From: Candidatus Zhuqueibacterota bacterium
GTDB taxonomy: Bacteria > Zhuqueibacterota > Zhuqueibacteria > Zhuqueibacterales > Zhuqueibacteraceae
DNA: 8,472 nucleotides
Direction of reading: 5' to 3'
Assembly (NCBI GenBank): GCA_013361015.1
Contig: JABWAN010000168.1
Location: 1-8,472 of the forward strand
Of the stretch, positions 1 through 5,870 are shown piece after piece. The notes beneath the pieces are model-generated. The model was not told the DNA's origin. It did no database searches and saw nothing but the letters and a program-made list of their open reading frames with translations. Each line of letters opens with the position of its first letter. Position 1 is the first letter of the stretch. Both the position numbers and the translations under genes were made by a program.

Positions 1-691
1 CTTGATAGCCAATCATTTCATTTTTGTTCACTCGTGCGCTCCAATACGGCCCCAAACAACAATGCGCGGAGCCGGTGACGGGATCTTCATTGATACCAGA
101 AGCCGGTGCGAAGAAGCGCGAAATGAAATCGTATTCAGAGGAGTCGGAAGGAGCGGTAACGATGATACCGCGCACCGAAATTTTTGCGAGCGTGTTAAAA
201 TCCGGTTGCATCTCGCGCACGATTTCTGCGGTGTCCACTTCGACGATGTAATCGAAGCGATTCTTGCCAACGTAGCGCGGCGTCACGCCCAAGGCCTCAC
301 ACAAACCCATGGGCGCACGCACCGGCGTTTCCGGCTCAGCCGGAAAATTCAGCTCGATCCATTCGCCTTGCTTCGCTGCCGTGAGCACGCCGCTGCGCGT
401 GAAGAAGCGCGCAGTTTGCGCCGCCGCGAGACGGCCTTCTTCCCATAACACGTGCGCGCTCGCCAACGTGGCGTGGCCGCAAAGCTCGACCTCCACTTTG
501 GGTGTGAACCAGCGCAAGTGAAAACCGTCTTCTTGCGGATAAAGAAAAGCCGTTTCGGAGAGATTCATTTCCTGCGCGACGGCTTGCAGCCATTGTTCTT
601 CGCGCGGCGCAGCCAACACGCACACCGCCGCCGGGTTGCCGCGAAACCGCTGTGCGCTAAAAGCATCGACTTGAATGATAGGTTGTGGCAT
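1..691 (-). CDS. PhzF-family isomerase/epimerase, C-terminus cut by window edge
   Basis: Reading down from the ATG at 691-689 gives 230 codons with no stop before the window edge, so the C-terminus is missing; family members are usually about 260-300 residues. Family hallmarks are clear: an N-terminal VDAF...RGNPAAV stretch (residues 8-23), NLSET at 43-47 carrying the expected catalytic Glu46, CGHATLA at 71-77, and the second-lobe signature RFFAP..GINEDPVTGSAH at 192-210. PhzF proteins have a diaminopimelate-epimerase-like two-lobed fold and act as cytoplasmic isomerases; PhzF itself isomerises a dihydroanthranilate intermediate in phenazine synthesis. No other phenazine gene is present, so the substrate here is unknown and a phenazine role should not be assumed. 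AAAGGTG lies about 8 nt before the start. The TPR gene lies upstream in the same direction across a 123-nt gap, so co-transcription is possible but not shown. Confidence 0.93.
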   Translation of the reverse strand, partial: MPQPIIQVDAFSAQRFRGNPAAVCVLAAPREEQWLQAVAQEMNLSETAFLYPQEDGFHLRWFTPKVEVELCGHATLASAHVLWEEGRLAAAQTARFFTRSGVLTAAKQGEWIELNFPAEPETPVRAPMGLCEALGVTPRYVGKNRFDYIVEVDTAEIVREMQPDFNTLAKISVRGIIVTAPSDSSEYDFISRFFAPASGINEDPVTGSAHCCLGPYWSARVNKNEMIGYQ

Positions 692-814
692 GGGTAGGCA
701 CCTTTTTTTCAGAGATCGACGCAGGCAGCAAACATCAATCTGGAGATCGTCAACAATAGTCTTGCCTGAAATCGTTTTGGTCTGCTCATTGACGGAATAG
801 TTGCGGGCCGAATT

Positions 815-2206
815 TTAATTGCGCCGCAACAACTCGGCTTTGCGCGTGAAGCGTTCGGCAAGCTCGTCACTGGCAATACTGCTCGCAAGTTTTGCCGCCC
901 AGCGATTGGCCGCGGCATCCTGCAAAACGCCGAGGCTATCCGCCCATGCCAGCGTGGCGTGACACTGCTCGCGGTCGCGCCTTTGCAGAAAGGCATCCGC
1001 GAGCAGACAGAACACGGTGGCATAATTCGTCACCAGGCTGCGCGACGCGGCATCGCCCGGCTCCGCGCAATAAACATAGGAGTAGCGTTTGCGCACGTTC
1101 GTCCAGGTGGAATCGGCTTGAATGGCCGCGCTCTTTTTGGAATGCAGCCGCCACGCCAAACCTTCCATCGTCAAAAAATCTTCCAAGCCAAGCTTGTTTT
1201 CCGGCGCGAGTGTGACCGCGAAATATACCGGGCGCTGCCATGCGTTCCACGTCAGCAAATCCAACAACACCACGTCCTGCACGCGCAAATTTTTGTAGCC
1301 CGGCGCCGGCGGCAAAATCCAGCGCAGGCCGGCGATTTCGGCCTGCGCGGGCTTGGGCCAATAGCGTTCTTGCAAACGCTCGCGCAAAAAATCGTCCTCA
1401 TAGCGGATGCCCAGCTTGGGCTCGCGCTCGCGCAGCATGCGCACATACCAAGTGAAATTCAACAACCCGAGATTGACGACGCTCACATCGCGGCGCACGC
1501 CCTCGCTCATTTGCAAATACCACAGCGGATACGTGTCTTCCTCGCCATTCGTAAGCAAAATGCCGTTCTGCGCAACGGTCATGAGCAAGTTTTGATTGAA
1601 TTCCACGAGCGTTTGCGACATGCCGCCTTTCCGTTTCAGCTCGCGCCAATGCTGCGCGGCCTGCTCGTTGCGCCCCTGCAGCATGTGCGTCAGTGCGAGT
1701 TTCTCGTGCGGTTTGGCATACGCTGGATCACGTTGAATCGCTTTTTCTAAAAGCGCCATCGCCTCTTCGTACTTTTCCTCGAAGACGAGCGCGTGCCCGG
1801 CAAAGTAATTCGCTTCGGCATTTTCCGGCTCGAGCGTGAGCGCCCGGCGATACTCCTCCAATGCGCCCGGATAATTCTGCTCGGCTTCCCAAAGAACGTG
1901 TCCCAACCCAAGGTGTGCGCCGGCCGCCTCGGGCCGGAGCGTTTGCGCGCGGACATAAGCCTTGCGCGCCTTGTCATATCTTGCGCTTTGCAAATTGAGA
2001 TCGCCAATCGCCAAACACGCTTCATAATAATTCGGCGCGGCACGCAGCGCCGATTCAAAGTCAAGCAACGCGGAATCGCGCGCGCCGGCCATCCAATGCA
2101 CCACGCCCTGTTGATAACGCTCCAATGCCGCAGGTTGCACAAACGGTTGTTGGGCCAAGCACGCCCCGGTGAGCAAGCTGGAAACAATCAAAGGTAAAAT
2201 GCGCAC
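815..2206 (-). CDS. Secreted TPR-repeat protein with a DUF2723-tail-like C-terminal region
   Basis: 463 residues from a GTG start supported by AGGAG at 2216-2220. The N-terminus is a signal peptide: charged start, hydrophobic core at about 3-15, then ACLA-QQ. Cys16 could be a lipoprotein cysteine, but TGAC is a poor lipobox, so ordinary signal-peptidase cleavage after Ala18 is as likely. Residues 27-195 form about five tetratricopeptide repeats with the usual A..Y..A + P..A.A pattern, a protein-protein interaction scaffold. Residues 200-355 are not TPR: NGILLTNGEEDTYPLWYLQ, GVRRDVSVVNLGLLN, VVLLDLLTWN.W.RPVYFAVT and LTMEGLAWRL match, from memory, the soluble tail of membrane-bound DUF2723 (putative glycosyltransferase) proteins of Bacteroidota. 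The multi-spanning membrane domain of those proteins is absent. The protein is therefore probably periplasmic or outer-membrane associated, possibly in envelope or glycan assembly. The specific function is unknown. Confidence 0.85.
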   Translation of the reverse strand: MRILPLIVSSLLTGACLAQQPFVQPAALERYQQGVVHWMAGARDSALLDFESALRAAPNYYEACLAIGDLNLQSARYDKARKAYVRAQTLRPEAAGAHLGLGHVLWEAEQNYPGALEEYRRALTLEPENAEANYFAGHALVFEEKYEEAMALLEKAIQRDPAYAKPHEKLALTHMLQGRNEQAAQHWRELKRKGGMSQTLVEFNQNLLMTVAQNGILLTNGEEDTYPLWYLQMSEGVRRDVSVVNLGLLNFTWYVRMLREREPKLGIRYEDDFLRERLQERYWPKPAQAEIAGLRWILPPAPGYKNLRVQDVVLLDLLTWNAWQRPVYFAVTLAPENKLGLEDFLTMEGLAWRLHSKKSAAIQADSTWTNVRKRYSYVYCAEPGDAASRSLVTNYATVFCLLADAFLQRRDREQCHATLAWADSLGVLQDAAANRWAAKLASSIASDELAERFTRKAELLRRN

Positions 2207-2215
2207 GACGGTATT

Positions 2216-2220
2216 CTCCT
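2216..2220 (-). promoter_or_regulatory. Shine-Dalgarno AGGAG that fixes the GTG start of the TPR gene
   Basis: Read on the minus strand, AGGAG ends 9 nt before the GTG at 2206-2204. There is no ATG nearby in the right frame, and the GTG puts a signal peptide at the very N-terminus, so this site decides the start. Confidence 0.75.
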
Positions 2221-2395
2221 AAAGTTTGTTCGTCCTTTGGTGAAACTCAGTGGGTAAGAATATCAATTTTCCTTTCGCAGTGCAAGCGGTTTCCTCTTTC
2301 GCGTGCCAGCCTCCAACAGAAAAGTGATTTTTGTTGTCCTTTCCGTTTTCGGGCGACCGCGAAGCGGAGGAGCTCAAGGCTCTCTTTTTTGCTTT

Positions 2396-2589
2396 GTCGC
2401 TGCTCGTTCTTGCGTATCGTCTCCGTTTGTTTACCGAGGTGGTTAGTGCACCGAGGTGACATAAAGCGCTGCGCGGATTTCAAAAAGCAAAAGCCGCCCT
2501 CTCATTGGGCAACTCGCCGCACAAGCCACCTCGCGCGAAGAGACCACCTAGGTAAACAAGCGAAGAACGCACCGCGGTGCAGCAGCGAC
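2396..2589. repeat. Imperfect inverted repeat, two 65-nt arms around a 64-nt centre
   Basis: The left arm (2396-2460) and the reverse complement of the right arm (2525-2589) begin with the same nine bases, GTCGCTGCT. They share a central block, TTGTTTACC-N-AGGTGGT (2427-2443 on the left, reverse complement of 2543-2559 on the right), and end in GAGGTGAC versus GAGGTGGC. Identity between these blocks is lower and needs small gaps. The right arm also holds a perfect 12-bp palindrome, GCACCGCGGTGC (2569-2580), and the left arm holds a direct repeat of ACCGAGGTG (2433-2441 and 2450-2458). The unit could be a dispersed palindromic element, a relic of a mobile element, or the template of a long folded RNA. 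It contains no gene that I can support. Confidence 0.6.
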
Positions 2590-2793
2590 CGAACAAAAAA
2601 ACAAACTAGGCTTTGCGAGGAACCTTAGAGCCATTCAGAAATGGCCGTGCTACGTTCTTGGCAACGACGACGGCATGGCCGCGCGCCAACTTCGCGCTTG
2701 ACTTTGAAAAATTTCTTACCCAAATACTCGCCGCAAGTGCGAGCGCTGCAAAGAATGTCTCCCGGATCAATGAGTTTTTTCGCAAGAATACGC

Positions 2794-2936
2794 AGTGTCC
2801 GTCCGAAATCGTGGTCTTTTGAGAAGGTGCTTCTGCAAGGGCTTGGCCGTTGCATTAAAAATCCCGGAGCTTCCAAACTCCGCGAATTTTTAGAAACCCG
2901 GTTCAGCCGAGGTTGGAACGATTTCGGACGGACACT
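2794..2936. mobile_element. 143-bp MITE-like unit with perfect 19-bp terminal inverted repeats
   Basis: AGTGTCCGTCCGAAATCGT at 2794-2812 is repeated exactly, inverted, at 2918-2936. A perfect 19-bp match spanning 143 bp is far beyond chance and is the usual form of a miniature inverted-repeat element: two termini and no coding capacity. The centre carries a second hairpin (2857-2891). No target-site duplication is evident: the flanks are CGC on the left and AAT on the right. It ends 46 nt before the nucleotidyltransferase start, so it may affect that gene's expression. It does not share termini with the IS at 6538-7532, so that transposase is not its obvious driver. Alternatively it could be a structured regulatory RNA or a pair of inverted protein-binding sites. 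Confidence 0.55.
2857..2891. terminator. A-tract/T-tract hairpin, possible bidirectional terminator
   Basis: AAAAAT (2857-2862), CGGAG (2865-2869), an 8-nt loop, CTCCG (2878-2882) and ATTTTT (2886-2891) form a stem interrupted by a small internal bulge. The run of T is on the 3' side on either strand, as in a bidirectional intrinsic terminator. It sits near the centre of the 143-bp inverted-repeat unit, so it may simply be that element's internal structure. No gene ends close to it on either strand, which weakens a plain terminator role. Confidence 0.35.
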
Positions 2937-2982
2937 AATTCGATCCCGATAATTGGTCGCAGGCAGAAGACGAGGAAAGAAT

Positions 2983-3309
2983 ATGACAAACTATACTGCA
3001 GACAATATACTCGATCTATTTCGGAGCCAAATCCAATTACGGCTCGGGGCGCGTTTGAAAAAAGTCGTCTTGTTCGGTTCCCAAGCTCGAGGCGAGGCCT
3101 CTCCCGAATCCGACTACGACTGCCTGGCGGTTTGCGATGAAATCACGAGCGAACTGCGCGACGCCATCGATGAATTGGCCGGGGAGCTGCTCTTCGAGCA
3201 CAACGCCGTTTTTTCAATTTTTCCCATTTCGGAAGCCGCTTATCACAACAGAGCTTTCGACCCCCTGCTCATGAATGCCAGAAGAGAAGGCCGGGTTCTC
3301 TATGGATGA
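2983..3309 (+). CDS. Minimal nucleotidyltransferase (MNT) domain protein, probable antitoxin partner
   Basis: 108 residues from ATG 2983, with AGGAAAG at 2973-2979. A TTG at 2953 would add ten residues but has no such site. The nucleotidyltransferase signature is intact: VVLFGSQARGEASPESDYD (residues 28-46) has Gly32-Ser33, then ten residues, then Asp44-x-Asp46, the metal-binding pair. The third carboxylate usually found on a later strand is not evident: that strand reads NAVFSIFPIS (74-83). The C-terminus DPLLMNARREGRVLYG has the P-L-x-N-x-x-R-E-G pattern common in small MNT proteins encoded beside HEPN proteins. In characterised MntA/HepT pairs the MNT protein AMPylates and silences the HEPN toxin. 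Its stop overlaps the start of the next gene, typical of such pairs. An antitoxin role is inferred from family and context. Confidence 0.85.
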   Translation: MTNYTADNILDLFRSQIQLRLGARLKKVVLFGSQARGEASPESDYDCLAVCDEITSELRDAIDELAGELLFEHNAVFSIFPISEAAYHNRAFDPLLMNARREGRVLYG

Positions 3310-3721
3310 TAAAGCGCAACTGCAGACCCAATTGGAAATGATGATACAAAAGGCCTATCGCTCGCTTGCTTCAACACAGACGCTGATCTCGTCTGCAGAC
3401 TATGACTTTGCCTCTTCGCGCGCATATTACGCGGTCTTCTACGCCATTGAAGCCATGCTCTTGACGAAGCAATTGAGCTTTTCCAAGCACGCCGGCGTCA
3501 TTGCCGCATTCAATCAACATTTCATCAAGTCCGGCGTTTTCCCAAAAGAATTCAGCAAAATGCTGGAACGATTATTTCGCAATAGGCAAATGGGAGACTA
3601 CGGTTATGAGCCTCCTCTCAGCGCCGAAGAGACGGAGGAAGACTTGCGTGTTGCGCAACGAATCGTGGATAGCATCGCAGAACACCTCCGGCAAAACGGA
3701 TTTTTGAAATTCAGAGCTTGA
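3302..3721 (+). CDS. HEPN-domain protein, probable toxin partner of the MNT protein
   Basis: 139 residues from ATG 3302, whose first bases overlap the upstream stop (TGA 3307-3309). AGAAGG lies about 11 nt before it. The in-frame ATG at 3275 would add nine residues but overlaps the nucleotidyltransferase more deeply and removes that ribosome site from the leader. The sequence is all helical. It carries SSRAYYAVFYAIEAML (38-52), SFSKHAGVIAAF (59-70), RNRQMGDYGY (93-102) and a charged helix SAEETEEDLRVAQRIVDSI (107-125), the pattern of HEPN proteins of the PF05168 type. HEPN proteins paired with MNT proteins are often RNase toxins, but the R-x4-6-H nuclease motif of HepT toxins is not visible here; the equivalent position reads R-Q-M-G-D-Y. 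It may be a non-nuclease HEPN or use different residues. The pair is a candidate toxin-antitoxin or substrate-binding module. Confidence 0.82.
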   Translation: MDDKAQLQTQLEMMIQKAYRSLASTQTLISSADYDFASSRAYYAVFYAIEAMLLTKQLSFSKHAGVIAAFNQHFIKSGVFPKEFSKMLERLFRNRQMGDYGYEPPLSAEETEEDLRVAQRIVDSIAEHLRQNGFLKFRA

Positions 3722-3727
3722 ATATCT

Positions 3728-5737
3728 ATGCCCTCCACTTCCCTTCACACCGAAATTCTTAAGCTGCGCGAGCAGCTCAACCATCACTCCTATCGTTACT
3801 ACGTGCTCGACGATCCCGAAATTACGGACGCCGAGTATGACCGGCTCTTCCGCAAGCTGCAAGCATTGGAAGAGAAAAACCCGGAGCTAATCACGCCGGA
3901 CTCGCCGACGCAAAGAGTGGGAGCGGCGCCGCTCGAGGAGTTCGAGACCGTGACGCACACGCTCCCGATGGTCTCGCTCGACAACGCCTTCGACGATGGC
4001 GAGGTGCGCGACTTCGATCAACGTTTGCGCAAGCTGCTCGAATTGGATGAAATCGAGTACACGGTCGAGCCGAAACTCGACGGTACCGCGGTTGAGTTGG
4101 TTTATGAAAACGGCTTCTTCACGGTCGGGTCCACGCGCGGCGACGGTTACACCGGTGAGAATATCACGCAGAATTTGAGAACCATCAAATCCATTCCACT
4201 GCGTTTGCGCAACGACAAAACGCCGATTCCCGCACGCCTCGAAGTGCGGGGTGAAGTGTTTTATCCCGTGGCGGCGTTTAGAAAGCTCAATGAGCAACGC
4301 CTCAAAGCGGGCGAGCCTGCGTTCATCAATCCGCGCAATTCTGCCTCGGGTTCGTTGCGGCAACTCGATCCGAAATTGACCGCGGAACGTCCGCTCGACA
4401 TGTTCGTGTATGGCCTCGGACAGGTGGTCGGCTACGAGTTCAAATCGCAATGGGAGGCGCTGCAAACGTTTAAGCAGTGGGGTTTCAAAGTGAATCCTCT
4501 GCCGAAGCTTTGTCGCGGCGTGGAAGAAGTGTTGCAGCACTATCGCCACATCGGCCAGTTGCGACCGAGCTTGCCGTATGAAATCGATGGCTCGGTGATC
4601 AAAGTGAATTCGTTTGAGCAGCAACGCGCCGCGGGCATGCGCACACGCAGTCCGCGTTGGGCCGTGGCGTACAAATATGAAGCGCAACAAGAGAGCACGC
4701 AGATTCTCGACATCCAAGCGCAAGTGGGACGCACGGGTACGATCACGCCGGTGGCGATCATGCAGCCCATCAAAGTCGGCGGCGTGACCGTGAGCCGCGC
4801 GACACTGCACAACGAAGACGAGATCGAGCGCCTCGGCGTGAAGATCGGCGATTGGGTGATCATTCAGCGCGCGGGTGATGTGATTCCCGAAGTCGTCAAA
4901 GTGATCGAAGCGAAGCGCAATGGGAAGGAAAAGAAATTTCGTTTTCCGAAAAAGTGTCCCGTGTGCGGCGAGCCGGTGGTGCGGCTCGAAGGCGAGGTCG
5001 CGCATCGTTGCCAGAACATCGACTGTCCGGCGCAGCTCAAAGAAGGCATTCGCCATTTCGCCTCGAAGCTGGCAATGAATATCGACGGCCTGGGCGAAAA
5101 GCTGATCGAGCAAATGGTGGATAAAGAGCTTGTGAAAAGCTACGCTGATTTGTACTTTCTCAAGCAGGCAAAGCTCATTGCGCTTGAGCGCATGGCAGAA
5201 AAGTCGGCGCAGAATATTATCGCGGCGATCGACAAAAGCCGCACAGTGACGCTCGATCGTTTCATTTATGCATTGGGCATTCGCCATGTCGGCGAGCACA
5301 TGTCGCGCGTGCTCGCAAAAGAGTTTGGTTCTTTGGAAAATTTGCAAAAGGCCGAGGCGGAGCGCTTGCAGCAAATTCACGAGGTCGGTCCGCAAGTGGC
5401 GGAAAGCGTTTCGAGTTTTTTTAAAGAGAAGAAGAATCTCGCCACGATTCAGAAACTGCTCAAAGGCGGCGTGCAGATTCGCGAGCTCGCCAAGCCCAAA
5501 GCCGCGGAGCAAAAGTTTGCGGGACAGATTTTCGTATTCACCGGCACGCTGGAAAAGTTCACGCGCGATGAAGCCGAGCGCATGGTGGACGAGCGCGGCG
5601 GCCGCGCTTCGGGTTCGGTGAGCAAGAAAACGAATTACGTGGTTGCCGGCCCGGGCGCTGGTTCAAAGCTTGACAAGGCCCGTGAGTTGGGCGTGGCAGT
5701 GATTTCGGAAGAGGAGTTTTTGCAGATGGTGAAATAA
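3728..5737 (+). CDS. ligA: NAD-dependent DNA ligase LigA
   Basis: 669 residues, normal for LigA. It seals nicks in DNA during replication (Okazaki fragments) and repair, using NAD+ as the AMP donor, in the cytoplasm. Domains in order: Ia NAD-binding region (about 1-70, with YRYYVLDDPEITDAEYD at 22-38); adenylation domain with the AMP-accepting Lys116 in EPKLDG (114-119), plus RGDGYTGEN (137-145) and YEIDGSVIKVN (284-294); OB fold (about 320-400, with GRTGTITPVA and RAGDVIPEV); a four-cysteine zinc finger (Cys410, Cys413, Cys428, Cys433); helix-hairpin-helix domain (about 440-585); and a C-terminal BRCT domain (about 595-669, GQIFVFTGTL and GGRASGSVSKKT). All catalytic parts are present, so the gene looks functional. 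The start lies 6 nt after the HEPN stop and has no strong Shine-Dalgarno, so translation is probably coupled to the upstream pair. Confidence 0.98.
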   Translation: MPSTSLHTEILKLREQLNHHSYRYYVLDDPEITDAEYDRLFRKLQALEEKNPELITPDSPTQRVGAAPLEEFETVTHTLPMVSLDNAFDDGEVRDFDQRLRKLLELDEIEYTVEPKLDGTAVELVYENGFFTVGSTRGDGYTGENITQNLRTIKSIPLRLRNDKTPIPARLEVRGEVFYPVAAFRKLNEQRLKAGEPAFINPRNSASGSLRQLDPKLTAERPLDMFVYGLGQVVGYEFKSQWEALQTFKQWGFKVNPLPKLCRGVEEVLQHYRHIGQLRPSLPYEIDGSVIKVNSFEQQRAAGMRTRSPRWAVAYKYEAQQESTQILDIQAQVGRTGTITPVAIMQPIKVGGVTVSRATLHNEDEIERLGVKIGDWVIIQRAGDVIPEVVKVIEAKRNGKEKKFRFPKKCPVCGEPVVRLEGEVAHRCQNIDCPAQLKEGIRHFASKLAMNIDGLGEKLIEQMVDKELVKSYADLYFLKQAKLIALERMAEKSAQNIIAAIDKSRTVTLDRFIYALGIRHVGEHMSRVLAKEFGSLENLQKAEAERLQQIHEVGPQVAESVSSFFKEKKNLATIQKLLKGGVQIRELAKPKAAEQKFAGQIFVFTGTLEKFTRDEAERMVDERGGRASGSVSKKTNYVVAGPGAGSKLDKARELGVAVISEEEFLQMVK

Positions 5738-5756
5738 TGAGACGCTGCGCCGCGCG

Positions 5757-5870
5757 ATGAATGAGGATGAGCCGGCGATGAATATAGAACGGGCATTGAG
5801 GAAGATGTTTGCAAATGAAGTGCAGCGCGTTGTAGCGCCAAGATCATCGGCGGTCAAACTTCCGGGGTAG
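5757..5870 (+). CDS. Possible 37-residue leader peptide ending directly before the Rpn gene
   Basis: ATG 5757 opens a 37-codon frame with a charged, partly helical product (contains ERALRKMFANEVQRVVAP) and ends in TAG at 5868-5870. The next base is the ATG of the Rpn gene, in the same frame. A later in-frame ATG at 5778 has GAGGA about 10 nt upstream and would give 30 residues. The Rpn start itself has no clear Shine-Dalgarno, so translation of this frame followed by reinitiation could help express it. Alternatively it is the remnant of a longer upstream reading frame, since the frame is open back into the end of ligA. I recognise no family. It may well not be a gene. Confidence 0.25.
   Translation: MNEDEPAMNIERALRKMFANEVQRVVAPRSSAVKLPG

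Larger units (their letters stand above)
2207..2982. other. Long structured intergenic region without a convincing gene
   Basis: About 775 nt separate the 5' end of the minus-strand TPR gene from the plus-strand nucleotidyltransferase gene, so promoters for both should lie here. I could not pick convincing -35/-10 boxes. The stretch 2221-2395 contains only a small hairpin (CCGC-GAA-GCGG at 2357-2367) and a T-rich run at 2385-2390. Positions 2396-2589 form a large imperfect inverted repeat. The stretch 2590-2793 has open frames on both strands but none with a good ribosome-binding site or a recognisable domain. Positions 2794-2936 form a MITE-like unit. The density of inverted repeats suggests an accumulation site for small repeats or a structured RNA. 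Confidence 0.6.

Noticed and set aside
1..691. Phenazine biosynthesis locus suggested by the PhzF-like gene.
   Set aside because: PhzF-family proteins are widespread outside phenazine pathways, and none of phzA-E or phzG is in view.
959..1750. Open frame of 263 codons on the plus strand.
   Set aside because: Antisense to the TPR gene, which has a signal peptide, repeats and a good ribosome site; the plus-strand product has low-complexity Ala/Arg/Gln/His composition and no domain.
2625..2876. Minus-strand frame of 83 codons with a Cys/Lys/Arg-rich product.
   Set aside because: It starts at TTG without a ribosome site, crosses one terminal repeat of the 143-bp unit and resembles no family I know. 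It could be a gene remnant, but I cannot support it.
2641..2952. Plus-strand frame of 103 codons upstream of the nucleotidyltransferase.
   Set aside because: It spans the whole 143-bp inverted-repeat unit, including both copies of the 19-mer, has no Shine-Dalgarno and shows no domain; most likely read-through of repeat DNA.
2953..2982. Earlier TTG start for the nucleotidyltransferase.
   Set aside because: The ATG at 2983 has AGGAAAG in place and puts the N-terminus where MNT proteins normally start.
2207..2982. CRISPR array, tRNA or rRNA in the repeat-rich intergenic region.
   Set aside because: Repeats are inverted, not regularly spaced direct repeats; no cloverleaf, CCA end or rRNA-like conserved stretch was seen.
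3275..3301. Earlier ATG for the HEPN protein.
   Set aside because: It would add nine residues overlapping the nucleotidyltransferase and would leave the AGAAGG site inside the gene; the ATG at 3302 gives the usual stop-start overlap.
3887..5512. Open frame of 541 codons on the minus strand.
   Set aside because: It lies wholly inside ligA on the opposite strand, where every LigA domain and motif is intact; its product (rich in His, Arg and Leu) is the typical antisense shadow of a GC-rich gene.
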